The notes: generated by a model not told the origin, from the letters alone. Shown: positions 43,018-51,996, counted from the stretch's first letter. The stretch: 64,000 nucleotides of DNA from Dehalogenimonas lykanthroporepellens BL-DC-9 (GCA_000143165.1 CP002084.1:62001-126000); one strand, 5' to 3'. Program-made: numbers and translations.

Positions 43018-43953
43018 ATGAGATCCAAAGACCTTTTATCCATAACCGACCTTGAAAGCCACGAAATCAGGTTACTTTTATCCGACGCGGCGGCTCTTAA
43101 GGCCGAGCCGTACCAGAATACGCTGTCCGGAAAAACATTGGCGCTTGTGTTTGAGAAGCCATCTCTCCGTACCAGGGTCAGCTTCGAACTGGCGATGAAA
43201 CAACTGGGCGGCGATGCCATCTATCTGTCGCCGGCCGAGGTTGGTCTGGGCAAGCGGGAAAGCGTGGCCGATGTGGCCCGGGTGCTGTCCCGGTTCGTGG
43301 ATGTTCTGGCGGTCAGGACCTTCGCTCAGGAAAAGCTGGAAGAACTGGGCCAGTGGGCCAGTGTGCCGGTTATCAATGCGCTGTCAGATGCCGAACATCC
43401 CTGTCAGGCGCTGGCCGACCTTTTGACCATCTTCGAGCATAAGGGGGAGTTCCCCGGCTTGAAACTGACCTACGTCGGCGACGGCAATAACGTGGCCGTC
43501 AGTCTGGCGTTGGGGGCGGTTTCGGTGGGGCTTGATTTTACCATCGCCAGTCCCCGGGGTTATGAGATGCCGGCTCCGGTGGTACGGCGGGCGCTGGAAC
43601 TAGCCACAGCCAATAACTGCCGGTTCGATGCCCTGGAATCGCCTGAAGAAGCGGTCAAAGGGGCTGATGTGGTCTATACCGACGTCTGGACTTCAATGGG
43701 TCAGGAGGCCGAAAACGAAGCCAGACTCAAAGCCTTTGCCGGTTATCAGGTGAACGAAGCTCTGCTCCGGCTGGCCAAGCCCGATGTCATTGTGATGCAC
43801 CCCCTGCCGGCGCACTACGGTTATGAAGTGTCCGAGGGTCTTCTGGATCGGGCGCAATCGGTGGTTTTCGATCAGGCCGAGAACCGTTTGCATGCTCAGA
43901 AAGCACTGTTGGCCGACATACTCGGCGGCCTGCTGATGTCCTGGCCGGCCTGA
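43018..43953 (+). CDS. argF: Ornithine carbamoyltransferase
   Basis: 311 aa; makes citrulline from ornithine and carbamoyl phosphate in arginine synthesis. The carbamoyl phosphate loop is KPSLRTRVSF and the HPCQALADL motif is intact. The ornithine-binding motif, normally HCLP, reads MHPLPAHYG here, with Pro in place of Cys. SMGQE supports OTCase over aspartate carbamoyltransferase. Cytoplasmic trimer expected. It is a single gene ahead of der. Confidence 0.88.
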   Translation: MRSKDLLSITDLESHEIRLLLSDAAALKAEPYQNTLSGKTLALVFEKPSLRTRVSFELAMKQLGGDAIYLSPAEVGLGKRESVADVARVLSRFVDVLAVRTFAQEKLEELGQWASVPVINALSDAEHPCQALADLLTIFEHKGEFPGLKLTYVGDGNNVAVSLALGAVSVGLDFTIASPRGYEMPAPVVRRALELATANNCRFDALESPEEAVKGADVVYTDVWTSMGQEAENEARLKAFAGYQVNEALLRLAKPDVIVMHPLPAHYGYEVSEGLLDRAQSVVFDQAENRLHAQKALLADILGGLLMSWPA

Positions 43954-44037
43954 AAGGTTTGCCGGGGAGCCTGAATCCATGATATTAAAGGAAATCGACA
44001 GCCAGCCGGAACCCGGCCGGTTGTTGTATAAAAGCTG

Positions 44038-45357
44038 ATGACTAAATTACCCAGTGTTGCCATTGTCGGGCGGCAGAATGTCGGCAAATCCACACTACTC
44101 AATCGCCTGACCGGCCGTCGCCAGGCGATTACCCAGGACCTGCCGGGCACCACCCGAGACCGGATGTATGTGCCGGTGAGTCACTCCGGCCGGGAATTCC
44201 TGCTGGTGGATACCGGGGGCATGGCCGGTGGCGATACCGGTGATGTTTTCACTCCTGCCGTCAATGAGCAGGTGCGGATAGCCATGAGGGAAGCATCGGT
44301 GATAGTGTTTCTGACTGAGGCCAGGTTCGGATTGACGCCCCAGGACGAGGAAATCGCCGAAGAGGTGCGCCGCAGTTCCAAACCGGTGATTCTGGTTGTC
44401 AACAAGGTGGATAATGATCGCCAGGGTCATCACGCCATCGAATTTCACGCTCTGGGGATGGGGGAGCCGGTACCGGTTTCGGCCTATCACGGGCGCGGTA
44501 CGGATGCTCTGCTTGACCGGGTGGTCGAGTTGTTGCCGGCAGAAGAGGCGTTGCCGACCGAGCCGGAGCGATTACGCATCGCCATCGCCGGACGGGCCAA
44601 TGTCGGCAAGTCTTCACTGTTGAATACTTTGGTCGGCGAAGACCGCGCCATCGTCTCTCCGGTACCCGGTACAACCCGGGACGCTGTGGATACACCTATT
44701 GACTTTGGTACCGGTGGTGTGGTACTTATAGATACAGCTGGTATCAGGCGCCGGGGCCGAATTGAGCGCGGGGTTGAAGAATATTCCGTCATCCGTTCAC
44801 TGCACGCCATCGACCGCGCTGACGTGGTGCTGATAGTACTGGATGCCGGCGAACCGGCGACCGCTCAGGACACTCATATTGCCGGATACGCCCGGGAAAA
44901 ATGCCGGGGACTGATACTGGTGGTTAACAAGTCTGATCTGCTGAAAGAAGTGGATATGGCTGAATTCGATAAAAATATGGCATCCCGCTTCAAGTTCATC
45001 CCTTATGCCCGACAGATAAATGTGTCGGCGTTGTCCGGGGAAGGAGTGGATAAAATCATACCGGCCGCTTTTGAGGTCCAGCAGGAAAGAACGCGTCGGA
45101 TTCCGACCCCTGAGTTGAACAGCCTGGTGCGGCACGCACTGGCCCGTCACGCTCCTCCCAGTTCCGCCGGTCGCACCCTGAAGGTGTTGTACGCCACCCA
45201 GATCGGTGTCAGTCCGCCGGAGATCGTTTTCTTCGTCAATGACCCGGCACTGGTTCATTTTTCGTTCGAGCGGTTTCTGGAAAACCGTCTGCGGGAAGCC
45301 TATGGGTTCGAAGGTACGCCCATCAAGATTACCTTCAAAGGCAGAGGTGAAAAATAA
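44038..45357 (+). CDS. der: Ribosome-assembly GTPase Der (EngA)
   Basis: 439 aa with two tandem GTPase domains, unique to Der. The P-loops are GRQNVGKSTL near residue 10 and GRANVGKSSL near residue 185, with DTGG and DTAGI switch motifs and NKVD and NKSD base motifs. The C-terminal KH-like domain is complete. It acts in 50S assembly. The TAA stop overlaps the plsY ATG by one base. Confidence 0.97.
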   Translation: MTKLPSVAIVGRQNVGKSTLLNRLTGRRQAITQDLPGTTRDRMYVPVSHSGREFLLVDTGGMAGGDTGDVFTPAVNEQVRIAMREASVIVFLTEARFGLTPQDEEIAEEVRRSSKPVILVVNKVDNDRQGHHAIEFHALGMGEPVPVSAYHGRGTDALLDRVVELLPAEEALPTEPERLRIAIAGRANVGKSSLLNTLVGEDRAIVSPVPGTTRDAVDTPIDFGTGGVVLIDTAGIRRRGRIERGVEEYSVIRSLHAIDRADVVLIVLDAGEPATAQDTHIAGYAREKCRGLILVVNKSDLLKEVDMAEFDKNMASRFKFIPYARQINVSALSGEGVDKIIPAAFEVQQERTRRIPTPELNSLVRHALARHAPPSSAGRTLKVLYATQIGVSPPEIVFFVNDPALVHFSFERFLENRLREAYGFEGTPIKITFKGRGEK

Positions 45358-46007
45358 TGTTCGTTACCGAGTTCCTACTCGTTATCGTTGCTTCCTATCT
45401 TATCGGCAGTATTCCGGTAGGGTATCTAGTCGCTCGACGCCGGGCGAAGGTAGACATAACCACCCAGGGTAGCGGGCGTACCGGCGCTACCAACGTCATG
45501 CGGACGCTCGGCCGGAAGACGGCGGCACTGGTAGCCGTCATGGATATGCTCAAGGGTGTCGCCGCAGTCTGGCTGGCCGGGGCGCTCATCGGTCATGAGT
45601 ATATTCTCATCGGTGATTATCAACTCGGTCTGCTGATGGCCCAGGTCATGGCCGCCCTGGCGGCAGTGGCCGGACATATCTTTCCGGTCTTCAATCATTT
45701 CCGGGGCGGACGGGGTGTGGCCACCTTCTTTGGCGGGTTCATCGCCTTGTACCCTTTGGCCGCCATATTCGGCGGCGAGGTGTTCATCATCAGTATCGGA
45801 CTGACCGGCTTCGCTTCCCTCGGCAGTATCGCCGGGGTTACCGGCGCCTATGCCATCATGATTCCCCTGTCCCTGATGAGCGGCCTGCCGGTGGAATATC
45901 TGATTTATTCCATGGTCGGGGCGGTCGTCATCATCATCATGCACCGGGACAATATCCAGCGCCTGATCGCCGGAAAAGAGCGGAAGATTTCAGAGAAGAG
46001 TCGTTGA
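45357..46007 (+). CDS. plsY: Acyl-phosphate glycerol-3-phosphate acyltransferase
   Basis: 216 aa, multi-helix membrane enzyme that makes lysophosphatidate. Family motifs are GSIPVGYLVARR, GSGRTGATNVMRTLGRK and the third block HIFPVFNHFRGGRGVAT, which supply the catalytic Ser and His. A start sharing one base with the der stop implies coupling. The next gene is gpsA, which makes its glycerol-3-phosphate. Confidence 0.95.
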   Translation: MFVTEFLLVIVASYLIGSIPVGYLVARRRAKVDITTQGSGRTGATNVMRTLGRKTAALVAVMDMLKGVAAVWLAGALIGHEYILIGDYQLGLLMAQVMAALAAVAGHIFPVFNHFRGGRGVATFFGGFIALYPLAAIFGGEVFIISIGLTGFASLGSIAGVTGAYAIMIPLSLMSGLPVEYLIYSMVGAVVIIIMHRDNIQRLIAGKERKISEKSR

Positions 46008-46047
46008 TTGTTTTCCTTATGGTCAGCCTGTATAAGGCGGTAGTCCC

Positions 46048-47115
46048 ATGCCCAAGATAGCCGTTGTCGGCGCAACAACCTGGGGTATCACACTGGCTTC
46101 CGTTCTGGCCCGCAAGGAAGCCGAAATCCGCGTTCTGGCCCGTACCGAAGACGAAGCGCTACGGGTACGGCAGGGCGTTTTCAAGGCTTCAAAACTGCCG
46201 CCGGATTTCACTCTGCCACACGGTATCCGGGTGACGGCTGATCCTGAAGAAGCCCTCCACAATACCGATGCCGTCATCCTGGCGGTACCCTCACAGGCGA
46301 TGCGCGATAATGTCAAACAAGTTGCCGGGTATTTCAGCCGGCGGACGCTCATTGTATCCGCCGCCAAGGGTCTGGAAATCGCCACCGGCAAGAGAATGAG
46401 CCAGGTCATTCAAGACGAGATCCACAAGGATCACCATTCCAATATCTGCGTATTGTCCGGGCCCAACCTGGCCTGGGAGATACTGGCCAGCCGGCCGGCG
46501 GTGGCAGTGATTGCCGCCGACAAGGAGTCACGAGCCCGCCGGGGAGTCAAGCTGATTAATTCGCCTGACTTCTGCGCCTTCACCAATACCGATGTCGTTG
46601 GCGTCGAACTGGGTGGCGCGCTGAAGAATATCGTCGCCCTCGGCGCCGGCATTATTGACGGGCTGGGTTATGGCGACAACACCAAAGCGGCACTGATGAC
46701 TCGGGGGTTGACCGAAATCACGGCGCTGAGCACGGCGCTGGGCGCCAATCCGCTGACCCTGTCAGGGCTGGCCGGTCAGGGCGACCTGATTGCCACCTGC
46801 TCCAGCAAGCTGTCACGTAACCACCAGGTAGGGGAACGGCTGACCCGTGGAGAATCACTGCAGAGCATTGAAGCCCACATGACCGGGGTAGCCGAGGGTG
46901 TGGCCACTACCCTGGTTGCCTGGAACATGTCTCAGAAACTGGGTATAGAAATGCCCATAACTGAAAGGCTCTACCGGGTATTGTACCAGGGCGATGATGT
47001 TCGCGCGGCGGTCAAGGACCTGATGGCGGCAGTGGCCGGGCATGAACTGGCCGGGCGTCGGTGGAATCTGTTCAATCTGTTCCGGCGCCATAAGAAACCG
47101 GAGATTACCTTCTGA
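46048..47115 (+). CDS. gpsA: Glycerol-3-phosphate dehydrogenase [NAD(P)+]
   Basis: 355 aa. The N-terminal Rossmann motif reads VVGATTWGITLA, a variant of the usual GAGxxG. SGPNLAWEI, then GALKNIVALGAGIIDGLGYG with the catalytic Lys, and GLAGQGDLIATC are the conserved blocks. It reduces dihydroxyacetone phosphate for phospholipid synthesis, in line with plsY upstream. The C-terminus extends about 20 basic residues past the usual end. Confidence 0.95.
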   Translation: MPKIAVVGATTWGITLASVLARKEAEIRVLARTEDEALRVRQGVFKASKLPPDFTLPHGIRVTADPEEALHNTDAVILAVPSQAMRDNVKQVAGYFSRRTLIVSAAKGLEIATGKRMSQVIQDEIHKDHHSNICVLSGPNLAWEILASRPAVAVIAADKESRARRGVKLINSPDFCAFTNTDVVGVELGGALKNIVALGAGIIDGLGYGDNTKAALMTRGLTEITALSTALGANPLTLSGLAGQGDLIATCSSKLSRNHQVGERLTRGESLQSIEAHMTGVAEGVATTLVAWNMSQKLGIEMPITERLYRVLYQGDDVRAAVKDLMAAVAGHELAGRRWNLFNLFRRHKKPEITF

Positions 47116-47151
47116 CGAATAGCCGGTGCGTTTGAAACCGCTGTTTTTGAT

Positions 47152-47180
47152 TTGACATCGATGGCATTGAACCCTATTAT
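47152..47180 (+). promoter_or_regulatory. Strong sigma-70 promoter of the five-gene ring/prenyl cluster
   Basis: TTGACA (47152-47157), 17-bp spacer, TATTAT (47175-47180), about 120 nt before the first methyltransferase. Read from consensus. Confidence 0.65.
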
Positions 47181-47303
47181 TTAGTACGATTCTTAACCGT
47201 TTCTTCAATTTATATAACATAACGCTGACAATGCACTGTAACCCTGCAAGGTTCCAGCCCGCTTTTGTGCGTTTTTGAGTAAATAACGGAGCAAGGAGAG
47301 CTC

Positions 47304-48068
47304 ATGGAAACAATCGCGCCGGTCAAAGATCCGGGACTGGAATCCGAGGAAGCCCGGAAACGTAAGGAATACATGGTAGACCTGTTCGTGGTACAGGCTA
47401 AGAACTACGATTTTCACGACGACATCTATGGTTTGTACGCCCATCGGTTCTGGATTCGTACCATGGTCAGGATTGTCGAAAAGTTTATGAAGAACCGGGA
47501 GCGCGCCGACATGCTGGATATGGGGTGCGGCACCGGTTTCGTCACCTTCAATGTCGCCCGAAAGATGAAGAATATCGACATCGAATCCTTCGACCTGTCG
47601 CCGGATATGATCGCTGTGGCCAAGGAACGCTATGAGAAAGGCTTCAAGGGGCGGAATATCAAGTTCTGGGTTGCCGATGCTGAACAGCCGTTCGGTGAGA
47701 ACAAGTACGATATCGTCACTACCTCCTTTGCCTATCGTAATTTCGCCAACAAGAACCTGGCGACCAAAAACGTTTTCAATGCCCTGAAACCTGGCGGTAT
47801 CTTCATCATCCAGGACCTGACCAAGCCGGAGAAGCAGCCGATGAAAGGCCTTTATGCCTTCTACATGAAATACATCCTGCCGGTACTGGCCAGGATACTG
47901 GGGACAGAAAAGACGGCCGCCGGCTGGCTGAAGAAGAGTACCGACATGATGCCGTCCAACGCCCAGATTCAGAAAATTCTGGAAGAAGCCGGCATGGTCA
48001 ACTGTTATTATAAGAGTCTCTCCGCTGGTATTGCCTGTATCATCGTCGGGTTCAAACCGGAGGCATAG
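47304..48068 (+). CDS. UbiE-like SAM methyltransferase 1 of the cluster
   Basis: 254 aa class I methyltransferase. Motif I is LDMGCGTGFVTF near residue 72, motif II is IESFDLSPDMI, and the post-I region VADAEQPFGENKYDIVT and LKPGGIFIIQDLTKPEK resemble UbiE/MenG, which methylate quinone rings. The N-terminus (PGLESEEARKRKEYM) is shared with the next gene, so the pair is a tandem duplication. A GGAGAG site precedes the ATG. It is the first gene after a strong promoter. The methyl acceptor is unknown. Confidence 0.88.
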   Translation: METIAPVKDPGLESEEARKRKEYMVDLFVVQAKNYDFHDDIYGLYAHRFWIRTMVRIVEKFMKNRERADMLDMGCGTGFVTFNVARKMKNIDIESFDLSPDMIAVAKERYEKGFKGRNIKFWVADAEQPFGENKYDIVTTSFAYRNFANKNLATKNVFNALKPGGIFIIQDLTKPEKQPMKGLYAFYMKYILPVLARILGTEKTAAGWLKKSTDMMPSNAQIQKILEEAGMVNCYYKSLSAGIACIIVGFKPEA

Positions 48069-48069
48069 G

Positions 48070-48840
48070 ATGGAGCAAGCAACAACAGCGGAAAAACCTC
48101 TCCAGGACCCCGGCTTTGAGTCAGAAACCGCCCGGAAGCGCAAGGCCTACATGCTGGAGCTTTTTGGCTATCAGGCGCCGAAGTACGATCTGCATGACGA
48201 TATCGTCGGCATGGGTATTCATCGTCGTTGGGTGAAGGACGTACTAAAGATTATCGGCCACTACCGGCAGGGTAAGTCGGACTTGAAGATGCTGGACCTG
48301 GCCTGCGGCACCGGCTTCGTCACCTTCAATACCGCTCGGCATTTCCCTGACATTGAAATAGACGCCTTTGACCTGGTACCGGAGATGGTCGATGTGGCCA
48401 AAGGTCGCTACGAGAAAGGCTTCAAGGAGCGGAACATCAAGTTCTGGGTTGCTGATGCTGAACAGCCGTTCGGTGAGAACAAGTACGATATCATCGCTAC
48501 CTGCTTTGCTTTCCGCAATTTCGCCAACAAGAACCTGGCCGCCCAGAACGTCTTCAAGGCGCTTAAACCTGGCGGCATGTTCATTATTCAGGATATGACC
48601 AAACCGGAAAAACAACCGTTGCGAGGTTTATATCTGTTCGCCTTGAAATACCTTCTGCCCATTGCTGGTACCATACTCGGGACGGCCAAGGGCTCACCGC
48701 GTTACCTGTATCATTCGGTGATGCTGTTGCCCAGGAACACCGATATTGCCCGGATTCTGACCGACAACGGTTTCTCTGACGTGTGGCATAAATACCAGAG
48801 CGGCGGCATGGGGACAGTGGTGGTGGGATATAAGAAATGA
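48070..48840 (+). CDS. UbiE-like SAM methyltransferase 2 of the cluster
   Basis: 256 aa paralogue of the preceding gene, one base after it. Motif I is LDLACGTGFVTF. It shares long blocks with the first copy (RYEKGFK, RNIKFWVADAEQPFGENKYD, FANKNLA) but differs in the C-terminal third, so the two probably methylate different positions or intermediates. The ATG follows AGGCATAGG. Its stop overlaps the cyclase start (ATGA). Confidence 0.88.
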   Translation: MEQATTAEKPLQDPGFESETARKRKAYMLELFGYQAPKYDLHDDIVGMGIHRRWVKDVLKIIGHYRQGKSDLKMLDLACGTGFVTFNTARHFPDIEIDAFDLVPEMVDVAKGRYEKGFKERNIKFWVADAEQPFGENKYDIIATCFAFRNFANKNLAAQNVFKALKPGGMFIIQDMTKPEKQPLRGLYLFALKYLLPIAGTILGTAKGSPRYLYHSVMLLPRNTDIARILTDNGFSDVWHKYQSGGMGTVVVGYKK

Positions 48841-49943
48841 CGAGGCACATGGCTGAATTACAGGCGTTCAAGTATGATATTGGTAGCGGGCGTTACCGCC
48901 CCATTTACCTGGGCCGGGATATCCTGGACCGCCTGGCGGAATGTGTCCAGCCGCTTCAAGCCGACAAGTTTTTTATCATCACAGATGATAATGTGGCTGA
49001 CGCTTACCTGGAGCCGGTCAAGGCCGAGTTGTCCAAGGTGGCCGAAACCCACGCCTTCATTTTTCCGGCCGGTGAGCAGTCCAAGACGTTGTCCACCCTG
49101 GAAAAACTGGGCTCTCAGGTGCTGGATGCCAGGGCGACCAAGTCTTCGGTCATTGTCTGCCTGGGCGGCGGCGTAGTCGGCAATCTAGGCGGCCTGCTGG
49201 CAGCGCTGTTGTTCCGCGGCATTCGTTTCTTCCATGTGCCGACCACCATGGTCGCTCAGATTGATTCAGCCATCGGCCAGAAACAGGCGGTTAACTACAG
49301 CCGGGGCAAGAATCTGTTCGGTCAGTATTACCCGCCGGAGTTCGTCTTCATTGACTTCGGTTTCCTGAGGAAACTGCCGGAGCGGCAGATTCGCGCCGGT
49401 CTGGCCGAGTCGGTCAAGCACGGGTTGTGTCAGGAAGAGAGTTTCTTCGAGTATATCAAGGATAAAGCCCCGAATTTCTCGTGGGAAGACATCGAGTATA
49501 TTTCAGCTCATACCATCGAACTCAAACTGGAACTTCTGGTCATCGACCCGTATGAGGGCAAGCTTGACCCTCAGCTGGAACTGGGCCATACCATCGGTCA
49601 CGCTCTGGAAATCCGCAAGAACGGCCGGCTTCTTCACGGCGAGTCCATTGCCATCGGCATGACGGTTGAAGCCTGTATTTCAGCCGAGATGGGTTTCATG
49701 GAGCCGGAGCTGGCCGAAAGAATCAGGGCCATATTCGAAAAAATCGGTCTGCCGACCCGGATTCCGGCCGACATCACCGTCGACCAGATTCTGGAAACGC
49801 TGACCTTCGATAACAAGCGGCGCACCGCGATCAATGATTTTTTCCTCCTTGAAAAATTCGCCTGCTTCCACAAGGAGAACGGCAGGATTTCCTGCAAGGT
49901 TCCGGAGCCGCTGTTGAGGCAGGTTCTTGAGCGTTCGTACTAG
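48837..49943 (+). CDS. Sugar-phosphate cyclase, dehydroquinate-synthase-like but atypical
   Basis: 368 aa, NAD- and metal-dependent cyclase of the AroB superfamily. NAD-binding LGGGVVGNLGG, substrate loop QIDSAIGQK with AVN and GKN, GLAESVKHG and the metal-binding GHTIGHALE with LLHGESIAIGM are present. However, the region before GHT reads DPYEGKLDPQLELGHT, so the Arg and Asn that dehydroquinate synthases have there are Asp and Glu. This is expected of other members such as inosose or valiolone synthases rather than AroB itself. No shikimate genes are near. An ATG at 48849 is an alternative start. Confidence 0.8.
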   Translation: MTRHMAELQAFKYDIGSGRYRPIYLGRDILDRLAECVQPLQADKFFIITDDNVADAYLEPVKAELSKVAETHAFIFPAGEQSKTLSTLEKLGSQVLDARATKSSVIVCLGGGVVGNLGGLLAALLFRGIRFFHVPTTMVAQIDSAIGQKQAVNYSRGKNLFGQYYPPEFVFIDFGFLRKLPERQIRAGLAESVKHGLCQEESFFEYIKDKAPNFSWEDIEYISAHTIELKLELLVIDPYEGKLDPQLELGHTIGHALEIRKNGRLLHGESIAIGMTVEACISAEMGFMEPELAERIRAIFEKIGLPTRIPADITVDQILETLTFDNKRRTAINDFFLLEKFACFHKENGRISCKVPEPLLRQVLERSY

Positions 49944-50853
49944 CGCCGCCGGAGTGCCCTTCAACTACTGGGTTCAGGCCGCCCGGCTGAAGTTTCTGCC
50001 GCAGGGGGTTCTGCCGGTATTCATCGGTGGTGCCGCGGCTTTCGCTGACGGGGTTTTTCACGCCGGTTATTTTGCGCTGGCGTTTCTGGCGGCGGCCGCT
50101 GTTCAGGTCGGCCTGACCATGTTCAATGACACCCTGGACTTCCAGTATGGCACCGACCGTACCACTCCGGACGCCAAGAATCCGTTTTCTGGCGGGTCGG
50201 GCATCCTGGCTTCGGGGCGCATCGCGCCATCTCAGGCGATGCGGGCCATCGTCGGTTTATATGTCTTAGCCCTGGCGGTGGCGGTTTTTTTCGCCTTCGT
50301 CACCGGGCCGATAAGTCTGGGCATCGCCGCGGTCGGGGCGGCAATTTCCATTGTGTATTCCGCCAGGCCGTTCCGCCTGGCCTACCGCGGCCTGGGTGAG
50401 CTGTCGATGCTGGTCGGCTATGGGCCGGTCATCACCGGCTGGGCCTATTATGTCCACAGCGGTACCCTGACGGGTGATATTCTGCTGGCCGGCCTGGTGC
50501 CCGGGCTGTGCATGTGGACGATGATACTTATCAATGAAATTCCGGATTATGCCGAAGATCGGGCGGCAGGCAAGAAAAACCTGACCTACCGGCTGGGTCC
50601 GGCCGGTGCCAAGAATCTTTTCATCGGGTCCCTGGCCGGGATATACGCCTACTCCGGAATACTGATTGCCGTCGGTATCGTTCCGGTAGCTGCTGTGCTG
50701 ATATTCGCCGGGTTGCCGCTGGCCTTTGCGGCGGCGCGGTCAGCCGCCCGGTATTACCGGGATCCGCTCCGGGTGGCAGTAGCCAATAAATATATGGTGA
50801 TGGTCTATTCCGTCACCAATATCGGGCTGACTTTGGGATTTATTATCGGATGA
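49927..50853 (+). CDS. UbiA-family prenyltransferase (MenA-like)
   Basis: 308 aa, about eight to nine helices. The two Asp-rich motifs are NDTLDFQYGTD near residue 60 and NEIPDYAED near residue 200, which bind the prenyl diphosphate through Mg. AARLKFLPQGVLPVFIGG at the start resembles MenA. It would attach an isoprenoid chain to a ring made by the upstream genes. The TTG start lies 17 bp inside the cyclase gene with GAGGCAGG upstream, so it is coupled to the cyclase. Confidence 0.88.
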   Translation: MSVRTSAAGVPFNYWVQAARLKFLPQGVLPVFIGGAAAFADGVFHAGYFALAFLAAAAVQVGLTMFNDTLDFQYGTDRTTPDAKNPFSGGSGILASGRIAPSQAMRAIVGLYVLALAVAVFFAFVTGPISLGIAAVGAAISIVYSARPFRLAYRGLGELSMLVGYGPVITGWAYYVHSGTLTGDILLAGLVPGLCMWTMILINEIPDYAEDRAAGKKNLTYRLGPAGAKNLFIGSLAGIYAYSGILIAVGIVPVAAVLIFAGLPLAFAAARSAARYYRDPLRVAVANKYMVMVYSVTNIGLTLGFIIG

Positions 50854-50864
50854 GAGGTTGATAC

Positions 50865-51476
50865 ATGGTCGAACCACGGTTTTTTGAGAAAATTGCCCCT
50901 GCCTACGATTTCCTGACCCGACTGTTTATGGGCGGAACCTATGAAAGCATGCGTAAAAGGATGCTTGATGAGGATACCTCGCAGATGGATATCCTCGACC
51001 TGTGTTGCGGCACCGGCTACATCTGCAACACCATCGAAGCCCGGCGAATTGTCGGTCTGGACCAGTCCGATGCCATGCTGGCCCGCAACGCCAAAGTTCG
51101 GCGGGAGAACAAGACACTCATCAAGGGCAATGCCTACCAGATGGATTTCAAACCGGGCGAATTCGACCGCGTCTACAACTCCAGCGCTTCTCATGAGTTC
51201 AAGCTGTTTTCCCGACTGCTGACCAAGAGTTTCGAAATTCTGAAACCGGGCGGCAAGATCATCATCTTCGATATCTACCAGCCGAAGAATCCCGTACTGT
51301 CCTTTTTCATGAATACCTTCGTGCGTTATGTGGTGGAGCGGGGCATAATGTTCGTTCACACCAGGGAAGAATGGGAGAAGATGCTGACCGAGGCCGGCTT
51401 CATCATCGAGGAGTTGGACGTGGTACGCGGTCTGTATATTTTCGCCCGGGCGCGCAAACCTGAAGAAGCGTCGTAA
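50865..51476 (+). CDS. SAM methyltransferase 3 of the cluster
   Basis: 203 aa class I methyltransferase. Motif I is LDLCCGTGYIC near residue 44; IVGLDQSDAMLARN follows and LKPGGKIIIFDIYQPK is the later strand. It is only distantly like the two UbiE copies, closer to general Methyltransf_11 proteins. It follows the prenyltransferase by 11 bp with GAGAGGTTG upstream, so it is the last gene of the unit. It may act on the prenylated product. Confidence 0.85.
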   Translation: MVEPRFFEKIAPAYDFLTRLFMGGTYESMRKRMLDEDTSQMDILDLCCGTGYICNTIEARRIVGLDQSDAMLARNAKVRRENKTLIKGNAYQMDFKPGEFDRVYNSSASHEFKLFSRLLTKSFEILKPGGKIIIFDIYQPKNPVLSFFMNTFVRYVVERGIMFVHTREEWEKMLTEAGFIIEELDVVRGLYIFARARKPEEAS

Positions 51477-51541
51477 TTGTTAATTACCAGGGAAAAAGTG
51501 GTATAATGCCACTTCAGAGAAAAGGAGGGAACTATCAAATT

Positions 51542-51868
51542 ATGGGATTGACACTGGGTGAAGCCACACGTCACATTGTCAACAAAAACTATGCGATAGT
51601 GTCCGCCGACCTCTTTGAAGAGTGTCTGGGACGCAAGTACGAAGGTAAAGCCAATATCCCGGCCAGGGAAAAGACCACCTGGCCCATGAAGATCGAAGAG
51701 AAGCTCAAGACTGTCCATCAGGCCAAGCTGGAAGAGGGCGAGTTCAAATGGACCCGGCAGGATATCGGCTCCGACACCTATCTGGACGTCAAGCTCTGGC
51801 TGGAAGAAGAACTGGGTATTCCCCATTCGGAAGTGGATCGCGGTTTCAAACTGGGTGTCATCAACTGA
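51542..51868 (+). CDS. Hypothetical small acidic protein
   Basis: 108 aa, not recognised. Mixed helical with Trp, Lys and Glu richness (KTTWPMKIEEKLKTVHQAKL) and no membrane segment. AGGAGG lies 14 nt before the ATG at 51542, longer than usual; an upstream ATG at 51506 falls in the TATAAT box (51502-51507) of a likely promoter. A terminator follows, so it is a single-gene unit. Confidence 0.65.
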   Translation: MGLTLGEATRHIVNKNYAIVSADLFEECLGRKYEGKANIPAREKTTWPMKIEEKLKTVHQAKLEEGEFKWTRQDIGSDTYLDVKLWLEEELGIPHSEVDRGFKLGVIN

Positions 51869-51892
51869 CATATCTTTTCCACCGAGCAACAG

Positions 51893-51923
51893 CCAGCCGC
51901 CGAAAAGCGGCTGGTTTTCTTTT
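51893..51923 (+). terminator. Terminator
   Basis: CCAGCCGC/GCGGCTGG stem with CGAAAA loop, followed by TTTTCTTTT. It ends the 51542-51868 gene. Confidence 0.9.
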
Positions 51924-51996
51924 CAGCGGTTGGATTGACACCTGTCGTCAGCCTGCCTAGAATTGAATAAGAACAAAACGAAAAGGAAATTCGACG

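Noticed and set aside
43018-43953. Aspartate carbamoyltransferase instead of argF
   Set aside because: HPLP would allow it, but SMGQE, the sequence of the carbamoyl loop and the general length favour OTCase.
47205-48143. A 312-codon minus-strand frame over the first methyltransferase
   Set aside because: No family match; the plus strand encodes a clear SAM motif with a ribosome site and promoter.
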